Positions 23,592 to 31,947 of a stretch of 41,148 nucleotides of DNA are shown piece after piece. The stretch lies in the NCBI GenBank assembly GCA_001799695.1, contig MGTY01000003.1, positions 1-41,148 of the forward strand, given 5' to 3'. The notes under the pieces are model-generated. The model was not told where the DNA came from, made no database searches, and saw nothing but the letters and a program-made list of their open reading frames with translations. Origin of the DNA: Elusimicrobia bacterium GWA2_69_24. GTDB taxonomy: Bacteria > Elusimicrobiota > Elusimicrobia > UBA1565. The stretch's first letter is position 1. Every line of letters starts with the position of its first letter. Position numbers and translations under genes: made by a program.

Positions 23592-25100
23592 GTGAAGTCC
23601 TATGTGGCGGCCGTGGACTGCGGGACCAGCGCCGTGAAAGCCGCCGTATTCGACCTTGCGGGCAAGGTGCTGGGCGCCGGCCGGCGCGAGTGCCCCTGCC
23701 GCTTCCTGCGCGACGGCCGCATCGAGCAGAGCCCGGAGTCGATCGCCGCACGGACCTTCTCAGGCCTGAAAGACGCCGTCGCGCGCTCCGGGGTGCGGCC
23801 CGGACGGATCGCCGCCCTGGCCATCTCCAATCAGCGGGCGACCGTCCTCCGCACCGACTCTCGCGGCCAAGCGCTGGGCAACGCGGTCTCCTGGCAGGAC
23901 ATGCGGGGGCGGCGCGAACTCGAGGCCCTGGGCCGGCGCATCGGGGCCCCGCGCTATCACGCCATCACCGGCCTGCCCGTCAATCCCGTCTTCTCACTGG
24001 CCAAGATCCTCGCCCTGCAGCGCGGCCAGCCGCGCCGGAAGGCGGCGCGCTTCTCCCTGGTCCAGGATCATCTCCTGAAGCGTTTCGGTGCGGCGGATTT
24101 CTTCCTGGACCGGTCGAACGCCTCCCTCACCGGGATGTTCGACGTCGAAAAACTCCGCTGGAGCGCCGAGATCCTGGAACTGGCCGGCGTCGCGGAGAGC
24201 CGGCTCCCCGTCCTCGTGGACAGCGGCGCGCAGGTCGGCGCGGTCTCGGCGGCGGCGGCGCGCCGCTGCGGGCTCCTCGCCGGGACCCCCTTGGTGTCGG
24301 GCGGCGGCGACCAGCAGTGCGCGGGCATCGGCGCCGGCGCGGTGCGCGCGGGCGTCGCGGAGCTCACCCTCGGCTCGGCGGGGGTCCTGCTCGCCTGCGT
24401 CGACCGGCCGCGCCAGGACCCCGGCATGCGCCTGGCCTGCTGCGCCCACGCCGTTCCGGGCAAGTGGGTCGTCGAAGGGTTGCAGAATTCGGCGGGCTCC
24501 TGCCTGGACTGGCTGAGCCGGCTCGTCTCGGGAAAGAGATTCACCGGGAGCTTCCTGCGCGCGGCGTTCGCCCCGGCGCCCGGTCTGCGCGACCCGATGT
24601 TCTTCCCCTTCCTGGCCGGCGCCGGGGCGCCCATCTGGGATCCCGAGGCCCGGGCCATGCTGCTCGGCCTGACCCACGCCCACGACCGGGCCGCCGTGGC
24701 GCGGGCCATCCTGGAAGGCGTGTCCCTGGAGACCAAGTCCATCATCGACGCCTTCCGCGCGATCCGGGTCCCGGTCCGGGAGCTCCGCTTGACCGGCGGA
24801 GGCTCGGCGATCGCAGGCTGGACCCGGATGCAGGCGGACCTCTTCGGGATCCCCGTGGCGACGCTCGCCGATCCCGAGGCCTCGGTGCTGGGGGCGGGCA
24901 TCCTGGCGGCCTGGGGCGCCGGGGCCTTCCCCTCCCTGCCGGAGGCGGCCGACGCCATGGCGCGGGTCGGGCGAACCTTCAGACCGGTCCCGGAACATAC
25001 TAGAATCTACGCGCGGCGGTATGCGATGTATCTCGATATCCTAGAGCGATCGGCCAGCGGCGGCATGCTCCGCATGACGGCGCGGGGACGGCAGCCATGA
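23592..25100 (+). CDS. FGGY-family carbohydrate kinase (xylulokinase-like)
   Basis: A 502-residue sugar kinase of standard length. The N-terminal phosphate loop is AAVDCGTSAVKAAVFD, ISNQRATVLRTD follows, the catalytic Asp is in VSGGGDQQCAGIG, and the C-terminal ATP site is LRLTGGGSAIAGWTRMQAD. Members phosphorylate xylulose, glycerol, gluconate and related sugars; substrate residues do not let me choose. It starts at GTG 23592, 24 nt after the PhoR-like gene, with its own extended -10. Its stop overlaps the ATG of the hybrid kinase (ATGA), tying it to signalling genes, an unusual neighbour for a sugar kinase. Confidence 0.85.
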   Translation: MKSYVAAVDCGTSAVKAAVFDLAGKVLGAGRRECPCRFLRDGRIEQSPESIAARTFSGLKDAVARSGVRPGRIAALAISNQRATVLRTDSRGQALGNAVSWQDMRGRRELEALGRRIGAPRYHAITGLPVNPVFSLAKILALQRGQPRRKAARFSLVQDHLLKRFGAADFFLDRSNASLTGMFDVEKLRWSAEILELAGVAESRLPVLVDSGAQVGAVSAAAARRCGLLAGTPLVSGGGDQQCAGIGAGAVRAGVAELTLGSAGVLLACVDRPRQDPGMRLACCAHAVPGKWVVEGLQNSAGSCLDWLSRLVSGKRFTGSFLRAAFAPAPGLRDPMFFPFLAGAGAPIWDPEARAMLLGLTHAHDRAAVARAILEGVSLETKSIIDAFRAIRVPVRELRLTGGGSAIAGWTRMQADLFGIPVATLADPEASVLGAGILAAWGAGAFPSLPEAADAMARVGRTFRPVPEHTRIYARRYAMYLDILERSASGGMLRMTARGRQP

Positions 25101-28100
25101 GTCCCCGCGGCGCCCCCCGGCGCAAAGCCCGCCCCGCCCCGTCCGCCCAGACCTCCCCCCGGAAGAAGACCCCGCCCGGCGCGGGGGCCGCGGAACTGTT
25201 CGCCCGCCTGATGGATTTCACCCAGGACGCGGTGTACCGGTACACCTTCGCGGAGGGCAGGATACTGTTCGCCAGCAGCGGCTTGGTCCGCATCCTGGAC
25301 CTGGACTGCTCCCCCGAAGAGCTGGTGGGCAGGAAACTCCAGGACCTGCTCATCTACACCCAGGAACCGGGCACCGTCCGCAAGCAGGCCGATCCGAAGG
25401 GCCAGGTCCACGATTTCGAATACGGCTTCAAGACGCTCAAGGGCGAGGAACGCTGGGTGCTTCACGACTCCTTCGTCACCAAGGACCCCGCCACCGGAGA
25501 GAAGGTGGTGTCGGCCTTCGTCCGGGACATCACCAAGCGCAAGCAGGCCCAGGAGGCGCTGACCGCCCAGCGCCGCCAGCTCTCGGTCACCCTGCGCTGC
25601 ATCGGCGACGGGGTCATCGCCGCCGACCGCCAGGGCCGCGCCATCCTGCTCAACAAGGCGGCCGAAGAGCTCACGGGCTGGAGCGAGGCCGAGGCCCTGG
25701 GCAAGCCCCTGACGGAGATCTTCCGCATCATCGACGAGCGGACCCGGCGGCCCGGCGCGGACCCCGTGCGCCGGGTGCTCGCCGAAGGGCGCATCCAGGG
25801 ACTCGCCAACCATACCGCGCTCATCTCCAGGGATGGGACCGAGCGCAGCATCGCCGACAGCGCGGCCCCCATCCTGGACGAGGCCGGCTCTGTCATCGGG
25901 GCGGTGCTGACCTTCCAGGACGTGACCGAGCGCCGCAGGGCGGAGGAGGCCGTCCGGCAGAGCGCGGAGCGCTACCGGTCCCTGTTCGACAGCATGCTCA
26001 ACGGCTTCGCCTACTGCCGCATGCTGTTCGAGGGGGACGACCCCCGGGACTTCGTCTACCTCGAGGTCAACCCGGCCTTCGGGAAGCTGACGGGCCTCAA
26101 GCAAGTGGTGGGCCGGAAGGTCTCCGAGGTCATCCCGGGCATCCGGGAGGCCGACCCGGGACTCTTCGAGGTCTACGGCCGGGTGGCGCGCACCGGGATG
26201 CCCGAGAAGTTCGAGACCTACGTGGCGGCCCTGCGGCAGTGGTTCACGATCTCGGTCTACAGCCCGAGCCGGGACCACTTCGTGGCCGTGTTCGACGTGA
26301 TCACCGAACGCAAGAAGGCGGAGCAGGAACTGCAGCTGGCCGCCGAGTTCCTGAGCCTGGTCAACGAATGCCGCGGCAAGCGGGATCTCCTGGCGGGGGC
26401 CACGCGGTTCTGGCAAGAGCGCTCCGGCTGCGCGGCCGTCGGCATACGCCTGCGCGAGGGCGATGACTACCCTTATTTCGAGACGCGCGGCTTCCCGCCG
26501 GAGTTCGTGCGGCTGGAGAACACCCTCTGCGCCCGCGACGCGGCCGGCCGTCCCGAGCGCGACACGGCCGGCTTTCCGGTCCTGCGCTGCATGTGCGGCG
26601 ACGTCATCCGCGGCAGCTTCGACCGGGCCCAGCCCTTCTTCACGGTCCAAGGCAGCTTCTGGACCAACAGCACCTCGAAGCTGCGCGCCGGTGCGGGCGA
26701 AGCGGGCCGCCAGGCCCGGACCCTCGACCGGTGCAACGAGGCCGGCTACGAATCCGTGGCCCTGCTCCCCCTGCGCTTCGGAGACGAGCGCCTGGGGGTC
26801 ATCCAGTTCAACGATCCGCGCCCGGATCGCTTCACCCTCGACTCCATCCATCTCTGGGAAAGGCTGGCGAAGTGTCTGGCCGCGGCGCTGGCCAAGGCCC
26901 TGGCCGACGAGGAGCGGGCGTCGCTCCTCCAGCGCGCCCAGGAGGCCCGGGCCCAGGCCGAGGCCGCCAACCGGTCCAAGGACGAGTTCCTCGCCCGCGT
27001 GTCCCATGAACTGCGCACCCCCATCACCGCCATCCTGGGCTGGCACTGGCTGCTGCGCTCGGGGGACCTCAGCGCCGAGGAGCGCGAGAAGGCCATGGAG
27101 GTCATCGCGCGCAAGATGGAGGCCGAGAAGCAGATCATCGACGACCTGCTCGACATCTCCGGCCTGGTGTCCGGCCGGCTGGACATCAAGAAGCGGACCG
27201 TGGACCTCGGGCCTCTGGTGGCCGAGACCGCGGGCGGCTTCCGCTCCGAGTTCCAAGCCAAGTCCCTGCGCCTGGTCTGCGCGCCGGCCGCCGGGCTGTT
27301 CGTCTCGGGCGATCCCCGGCGCCTGCGCCAGGTGATATGGAACCTGGTCTCCAACGCGGTCAAGTTCACTCCCGCGGGGGGCACCGTCACGGTACTCGCG
27401 CGCCGCGAAGGAGGGAAAGCCCTGGTCTCGGTGGAGGACACCGGACCCGGGATCAGCCACGAATTCTACGGGAAGCTCTTCGAACTCTTCGGCCAGGAGG
27501 AGAGCACGCTGACGCGCACGCACGGGGGCCTGGGCCTGGGGCTGGCCATCGTCCAGCACCTGGTCCGGCAGCACGGCGGCGAGGTCGCGGTCGCCCCTCC
27601 GGTCCCCGGGCAGGGCGCCCGGGTCACCGTCTCCCTGCCTCTCGCCGCGGCGGCGCCGACCGGGTCCCCCCCCGAGCCCTTCGCCCTCGCGATCGAGGCG
27701 CCGCCCGATTTTCCCGGGCTCCTGCGCGGCGTCCGCATCCTCGTCGTGGAAGACGATGACGACACGCGCGAGATGCTGCTCTCGGTGCTGGGGCACTGCG
27801 GGGCGCGGGTCCAGGGCGCTGTGTCGACGGCCGAGGGACTGGCGGCCTTCGCCAGCGCCCGCCCCGACGTGCTCCTCTGCGATATCGGCCTGCCCGGGGA
27901 GGACGGCTACTCCCTCATCCGCCGCATCCGGGCCCTGGGGAAGGGGGCGGGAGGCCTGGTGCCGGCCGTCGCGGTGACCGCCTACTCCACCGCCGAGGAC
28001 CGCGCCCAGGCCCTGCGCGCCGGCTTCCAGACCCACCTGCCCAAACCCGTGGATCCGGCCGAACTGGTCGCCATGGTCCGCGCCCTGGCCAAGCTCCCCG

Positions 28101-28117
28101 GCTCCGCCGCCCGCTGA
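25097..28117 (+). CDS. PAS-PAS-PAS-GAF hybrid histidine kinase with C-terminal receiver
   Basis: A 1006-residue soluble kinase with no membrane segment. Order: basic N-terminus, PAS 1 (about 32-150), PAS 2 (about 155-280), PAS 3 (about 287-410), GAF-like domain (about 415-600), HisKA with His637 in RVSHELRTPITAILGW, HATPase (N-box NLVSNAVKFT, DTGPGIS, GGLGLGLAIVQH) and a receiver (about 875-1000) with Asp929 in LLCDIGLPGEDGY. The GAF domain carries YPYFETRGFP, a Cys-containing LRCMCGDVIRG stretch and GSFWTN, a recurrent subtype whose ligand I do not know. It may phosphorylate the second PhoB-like protein; only position suggests this. Confidence 0.87.
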   Translation: MSPRGAPRRKARPAPSAQTSPRKKTPPGAGAAELFARLMDFTQDAVYRYTFAEGRILFASSGLVRILDLDCSPEELVGRKLQDLLIYTQEPGTVRKQADPKGQVHDFEYGFKTLKGEERWVLHDSFVTKDPATGEKVVSAFVRDITKRKQAQEALTAQRRQLSVTLRCIGDGVIAADRQGRAILLNKAAEELTGWSEAEALGKPLTEIFRIIDERTRRPGADPVRRVLAEGRIQGLANHTALISRDGTERSIADSAAPILDEAGSVIGAVLTFQDVTERRRAEEAVRQSAERYRSLFDSMLNGFAYCRMLFEGDDPRDFVYLEVNPAFGKLTGLKQVVGRKVSEVIPGIREADPGLFEVYGRVARTGMPEKFETYVAALRQWFTISVYSPSRDHFVAVFDVITERKKAEQELQLAAEFLSLVNECRGKRDLLAGATRFWQERSGCAAVGIRLREGDDYPYFETRGFPPEFVRLENTLCARDAAGRPERDTAGFPVLRCMCGDVIRGSFDRAQPFFTVQGSFWTNSTSKLRAGAGEAGRQARTLDRCNEAGYESVALLPLRFGDERLGVIQFNDPRPDRFTLDSIHLWERLAKCLAAALAKALADEERASLLQRAQEARAQAEAANRSKDEFLARVSHELRTPITAILGWHWLLRSGDLSAEEREKAMEVIARKMEAEKQIIDDLLDISGLVSGRLDIKKRTVDLGPLVAETAGGFRSEFQAKSLRLVCAPAAGLFVSGDPRRLRQVIWNLVSNAVKFTPAGGTVTVLARREGGKALVSVEDTGPGISHEFYGKLFELFGQEESTLTRTHGGLGLGLAIVQHLVRQHGGEVAVAPPVPGQGARVTVSLPLAAAAPTGSPPEPFALAIEAPPDFPGLLRGVRILVVEDDDDTREMLLSVLGHCGARVQGAVSTAEGLAAFASARPDVLLCDIGLPGEDGYSLIRRIRALGKGAGGLVPAVAVTAYSTAEDRAQALRAGFQTHLPKPVDPAELVAMVRALAKLPGSAAR

Positions 28118-28126
28118 ACCGCCCCC

Positions 28127-28155
28127 GTCATCCAGTTGTTGCACGGCCGTTGCCC
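28127..28155 (+). promoter_or_regulatory. Candidate Pho-box-like repeats upstream of DUF47-pit
   Basis: Heptamers beginning GTCA (28127), GTTG (28138) and GTTG (28149) repeat exactly every 11 bp, the spacing of PhoB sites. A TACAAT -10 is at 28188-28193, about three helical units downstream, which is farther than usual. Confidence 0.4.
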
Positions 28156-28233
28156 GCCCGCCATGGCCTCCCTCCCGCGGATCCTCGTACAATCAGGCTT
28201 GCAGACGCAGGACGCCTCCGGAGGAACAAAGAC

Positions 28234-28860
28234 ATGGGCTTCAGCCTCATCCCGAAGGAAGAGAAGTTCTTCGACCTGTTCGAACAACAGGCCGGGCACG
28301 TATGCGACGCGGCCAAGGCTTTCAAGGAACTCACCGGGGCCTGGAGCCTGGAATCCCCGGTCTTCGAGCGGATCCGCGACATCGAGCACGAGGCCGACAT
28401 CACGACCCACGAGATCATCGACCGGCTCAACCGGACCTTCGTCACCCCCTTCGACCGCGAGGACATCCACGAGCTGGCCAGCAAGATGGACGACGTGGTG
28501 GACATCATCCACGCCATCACCAACCGCATGCGCATGTACCGCATCGCGGCCTGCCGCGAGGAGCTGGCCGCGCTGGCGGACATACTGGTCCAGTCGGGGG
28601 AGGCGATCCGCAAGGCGGTCCCCTGCCTGCGGAACATGGAGCACACGCGGCGCCTGCTGGATTACTGCATAGAGATCAACCGGCTCGAGAACGCGGGGGA
28701 CGCCCTCCTCTCCGCCGCCATCACGCGCCTGTTCGACAAGCCGGGCGACCCCATCGAAGTCCTCAAGTGGGAGCGGGTCTTCGAGGTGACCGAGGCCGCG
28801 GTGGACAAGTGCGAGAACGTCGCCAACACCATCGAGGGCATCCTGGTCAAGCAGGGGTGA
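28234..28860 (+). CDS. DUF47-family PhoU-like protein
   Basis: A 208-residue all-helical protein of the DUF47 (PhoU_div) family, recognised by its length, IRDIEHEADITTHEII, PFDREDIHELASKMDDVVD and the C-terminal AVDKCENVANTIEGILVK. The repeated E/D-rich helices resemble PhoU metal-cluster motifs. These proteins sit next to PiT transporters and are thought to modulate phosphate uptake. Here pit follows after 4 nt, as expected. GGAGG at about 28219-28223 precedes ATG 28234. Confidence 0.9.
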   Translation: MGFSLIPKEEKFFDLFEQQAGHVCDAAKAFKELTGAWSLESPVFERIRDIEHEADITTHEIIDRLNRTFVTPFDREDIHELASKMDDVVDIIHAITNRMRMYRIAACREELAALADILVQSGEAIRKAVPCLRNMEHTRRLLDYCIEINRLENAGDALLSAAITRLFDKPGDPIEVLKWERVFEVTEAAVDKCENVANTIEGILVKQG

Positions 28861-28864
28861 ATCC

Positions 28865-29854
28865 ATGGACCTGACACTCATCCTGCTCATCTTCCTGGCC
28901 CTGGCCTTCGACTTCATCAACGGGTTCCACGACTCGGCGAACTCCATCGCCACGGTCGTTTCCACCCGCGTCCTCTCCCCGAAACAGGCGGTGATCTGGG
29001 CCGCCTTCTTCAACTTCATCGCCTTCCTCCTGTTCAACCTGCACGTGGCCAACACGATCGGGAAGGGCATCATCGACCCCTCCATCGTGGACTATCGCAT
29101 CATCGGGGCCACGCTCATCGGGGCCGCGGGCTGGGACCTGCTGACCTGGTACTGGGGTCTGCCCACGAGCTCGTCCCATGCCCTCATCGGCGGCTTCATC
29201 GGAGCGGCTCTGGTGAAGGTCGGGGTCTCGGCCCTCATCTGGAAAGGCATCATCAAGACCGTGGTCTTCATGATCATAGCCCCGGTACTCGGGCTCATCA
29301 TGGGGCTCGCATTCGGCGTGGCGGTGTCCTGGATCTTCCGCCGCTCCGCTCCGAGCCAGGTGGACCACTGGTTCCGCAAGGGCCAGCTCCTGTCCGCGGC
29401 CGCCTACAGCCTGGGGCACGGCGGCAACGACGCCCAGAAGACCATGGGCATCATCGCGGTGCTGCTCTTCTCGGCCGGCAAGCTGGGCACCGAATTCCAC
29501 GTCCCCCTCTGGGTGGTGCTCTCCTGCCACGCGGCCATGGGCCTGGGGACCCTGTTCGGGGGGTGGAGGATCGTGAAGACCATGGGCCAGCGCGTGGCCA
29601 AGCTCCGCCCCGTGGACGGCTTCTGCGCGGAGACCGGCGGGGCCATGACCCTGTTTTTGGCCTCGACCTTGGGGGTCCCGGTCAGCACCACGCACACCAT
29701 CACCGGCGCCATCATGGGCGTGGGCTCGCTCAAGCGCCTGACCGCCGTGCGCTGGGGCGTGGGCGGGAGCATCGCCTGGGCCTGGCTCCTCACCATCCCG
29801 GCCGCGGCCGCCATCTCCAGCGCGTCCTACTGGCTGATGGCGGCCCTGCGCTGA
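28865..29854 (+). CDS. pit: PiT-family inorganic phosphate transporter
   Basis: A 329-residue membrane protein with about ten segments and the two PiT signatures: FINGFHDSANSIATVVSTR at the N-terminus and GHGGNDAQKTMGI in the second half, plus PVSTTHTITGAIMGVG. The family carries out low-affinity, ion-coupled phosphate uptake across the inner membrane. Shorter than E. coli PitA, as usual for the DUF47-linked type. It follows the DUF47 gene by 4 nt and precedes the second PhoB-like regulator by 11 nt, so the three are probably one transcript. Confidence 0.93.
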   Translation: MDLTLILLIFLALAFDFINGFHDSANSIATVVSTRVLSPKQAVIWAAFFNFIAFLLFNLHVANTIGKGIIDPSIVDYRIIGATLIGAAGWDLLTWYWGLPTSSSHALIGGFIGAALVKVGVSALIWKGIIKTVVFMIIAPVLGLIMGLAFGVAVSWIFRRSAPSQVDHWFRKGQLLSAAAYSLGHGGNDAQKTMGIIAVLLFSAGKLGTEFHVPLWVVLSCHAAMGLGTLFGGWRIVKTMGQRVAKLRPVDGFCAETGGAMTLFLASTLGVPVSTTHTITGAIMGVGSLKRLTAVRWGVGGSIAWAWLLTIPAAAAISSASYWLMAALR

Positions 29855-29865
29855 GGACCGCGGCC

Positions 29866-30552
29866 ATGGAGACCATCCTGGTCGTGGAAGACGACAAGTC
29901 CATCGCCAAGATCCTCTCCTACAACCTCGGGAAGGACGGCTACCGGGTCGTCCTCGCCGCCGACGGGGACGCCGCCCTCTCGGCGTTCCGCGCGCACCAG
30001 GTCGACTTTGTGATCCTCGACGTGATGCTGCCCAAGGTCGACGGCTTCGACCTGTGCCGGAAGTTCCGGGCGCAGTCCCAGGTGCCCATCCTCATGCTGA
30101 CGGCCAAGAGGGAAGAGGTCGACCGCATCCTGGGCCTGGAGCTGGGAGCCGACGACTACGTGACCAAGCCTTTCAGCGTGCGCGAACTGGCGGCCCGGAT
30201 CAAGGCCATCCGGCGCCGGCGCGCCCAGCCCACCCCGGAGCCCGCGGCGGCGCAATCGTTCCGCGCCGGCAAACTGGAGGTGGATTTCGAGCGCTACGAG
30301 ACCCGGGTCCGCGGCGAGAGCGTGGCGCTCACTCCGAAGGAATTCGAGTTCCTCAAGTGTCTGGCCCTGGCCGACGGCAAGGCCCTCTCGCGCAATCAGC
30401 TGCTGGAGAAAGTCTGGGGCTATGACGAGTCCATGGAGATCGACACCAACACCGTGGACCAGCACATCGCGCGCCTGCGCGGCAAGCTCGGCCCCGAGTC
30501 GGGCCGCCTCATCACCGTCAAGAACGTCGGCTACCGCCTGAAACCCGACTAG
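29866..30552 (+). CDS. PhoB-like response regulator, second copy without adjacent kinase
   Basis: A 228-residue OmpR/PhoB-type regulator: receiver with VVEDD, Asp52 in ILDVMLPKVDG, MLTAK and VTKPFS; winged-helix domain ending TVKNVGYRL, with WGYDESMEIDTNTVDQHIARLRGKL matching the PhoB recognition-helix region. It is a paralogue of the regulator at 21956, with long identical runs (VEDDKSI, EEVDRILGLELGADDY-like). It follows pit by 11 nt and lies directly before a phased repeat cluster and the porin, making it the better candidate for the phosphate regulon activator. No kinase gene is adjacent. Confidence 0.87.
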   Translation: METILVVEDDKSIAKILSYNLGKDGYRVVLAADGDAALSAFRAHQVDFVILDVMLPKVDGFDLCRKFRAQSQVPILMLTAKREEVDRILGLELGADDYVTKPFSVRELAARIKAIRRRRAQPTPEPAAAQSFRAGKLEVDFERYETRVRGESVALTPKEFEFLKCLALADGKALSRNQLLEKVWGYDESMEIDTNTVDQHIARLRGKLGPESGRLITVKNVGYRLKPD

Positions 30553-30557
30553 CTCCG

Positions 30558-30597
30558 GTCATCCCGCCGTCAGACCGCCGAAACCGCCCCGACAGCC
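30558..30597 (+). promoter_or_regulatory. Candidate Pho box upstream of porin
   Basis: GTCA (30558), GTCA (30569), GAAA (30580) and GACA (30591) recur at exact 11-bp steps, the heptamer-plus-4 layout of PhoB operators. TTTAGC about 8 bp further on is the best -10 candidate. Confidence 0.55.
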
Positions 30598-30695
30598 GGA
30601 GTTTAGCCCGCCACTATGGGCTCCCCCTTCGGGCCTTCGCTACCATCTCACCGCATCGACGCCTTCCTTGAATAGGCATCGACAGGAGATGGACA

Positions 30696-31877
30696 ATGGG
30701 GAAAAGGAGATGGTTGTTCGCGGCGGTCCTCGCCTTCGCGGCGGCCCGGGAGGGCAGGTCCCAGCCGCTCAATCCGGCACAGGGGATGAACCCCTGGGAG
30801 AAGCTCAAGCTGGGAGAGTACGTCCAATCCGTCAAGTTCGGCGGGGACATGCGCCTGCGCGAGGACTACTACGCGCGCCGCAGCCCGGGCAAGGACGACC
30901 GCGGCCGGCAGCGCTTCCGACTGCGGCTCGGCGCGGACGTGACCCTGCCCCACTACGTCCGGCTGGGCCTGCGCTTCGCCTCGGGAACCGGCGAGCAGGT
31001 CTCCACCAACCAGAGCATGGATAACCTCTCCAGCCAGAAGGGGCTCTGGATCGACCAGGCCTATCTGCGCTGGGCGCCCTTCCTTTCCGACGACGGGACG
31101 GTCCACCTGACCGGCGGCCGGGGCCCGAACCCGCTCTGGCGCACATACTCGTCGGACATCGTCTGGGACGACGACCTCAACCCGGAGGGCCTCTCTGAGG
31201 GGGTCGAGTGGCTGCTGCCCGGCGCCGGGCTAACGGTGTTCGCCAACGCCCTGCAGATGGTCGTGGACGAGGACGCCAACACCCCGCGCAACCAATGGCT
31301 GTTCTCCCAGCAGGCCGGGGCGGAAGTCGCGGTCCGTCCCCTCAACACCCGGCTCCGGCTCAGCGCCGCCTACCACAAATGGTCCGACGTCAACCGCGGC
31401 ACGCTCAGCCAGGCGGCGACCCAGGAAGGGAACCGCCGCTCGGGGAGCGTGCTCTCCAACCGCTTCGGAGTCGCGGAACTCACCGGAGAGCTTTCCACCT
31501 GGATTGGCGCGATGCCGCTCTCCCTGCAGGGCACGCTCATCCGGAACTATTCCGCCCTGAAGAACGTGACGCCGCGGGCCCGGGACGGCTACCAATGCGG
31601 CTTCATCCTGGGCCGCGCCAAGGCCTGGCGCAGCTGGGAAGCGGCCTGGTTCAAGAAATACTCCCAGAGCGACTCGACCGTGGCGGACGTGGCCGATTCG
31701 GATTTCGGCGACGGCGGCACGAACCGGCAGGGGCACATCTTCTGGGTGGCCTACAATCCCCAGCAGTGGCTGCAGGTCAAGGCCAAGTACTTCACCACCA
31801 AGGTGATCGACAACAGCCTGGCCTCGGCCCAGAACGACATGAACCGGTTCCAGGCCGACATCTCCGTGAAATTCTAG
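30696..31877 (+). CDS. Outer-membrane beta-barrel porin
   Basis: A 393-residue protein: short signal peptide (residues 1-22), a brief linker, then alternating amphipathic strands (GGDMRLREDYYARR, RLGLRFASG, GGRGPNPLWR and so on) ending DISVKF, with the C-terminal Phe used by the BAM machinery. It resembles the putative-porin (Porin_5-like) group. The candidate Pho box ahead of it and the pst operon behind it suggest phosphate or anion passage through the outer membrane, in the manner of OprP/PhoE but not homologous as far as I can see. Confidence 0.8.
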   Translation: MGKRRWLFAAVLAFAAAREGRSQPLNPAQGMNPWEKLKLGEYVQSVKFGGDMRLREDYYARRSPGKDDRGRQRFRLRLGADVTLPHYVRLGLRFASGTGEQVSTNQSMDNLSSQKGLWIDQAYLRWAPFLSDDGTVHLTGGRGPNPLWRTYSSDIVWDDDLNPEGLSEGVEWLLPGAGLTVFANALQMVVDEDANTPRNQWLFSQQAGAEVAVRPLNTRLRLSAAYHKWSDVNRGTLSQAATQEGNRRSGSVLSNRFGVAELTGELSTWIGAMPLSLQGTLIRNYSALKNVTPRARDGYQCGFILGRAKAWRSWEAAWFKKYSQSDSTVADVADSDFGDGGTNRQGHIFWVAYNPQQWLQVKAKYFTTKVIDNSLASAQNDMNRFQADISVKF

Positions 31878-31927
31878 TGACACAGGAGTAGCCCGTTCGT
31901 CAGACGGCCGTCAGATGCGGATGATAT
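31877..31927 (+). promoter_or_regulatory. Pho box and -10 of the pst operon
   Basis: Four heptamers start at 31877 (GTGA), 31888 (GTAG), 31899 (GTCA) and 31910 (GTCA), each 11 bp apart, followed by TGATAT at 31922-31927 as a plausible -10. The last two read GTCAGAC and GTCAGAT. This is the clearest PhoB-type operator in the window. Confidence 0.65.
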
Positions 31928-31947
31928 CCTTTCAAGGAGAGGCAACG

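Noticed and set aside
25007..28192. 1061-codon open frame antisense to the hybrid kinase
   Set aside because: Composition is that of a GC-rich shadow frame (Gly/Arg/Gln-rich, no motifs), and the plus-strand gene has complete PAS, GAF, kinase and receiver motifs.
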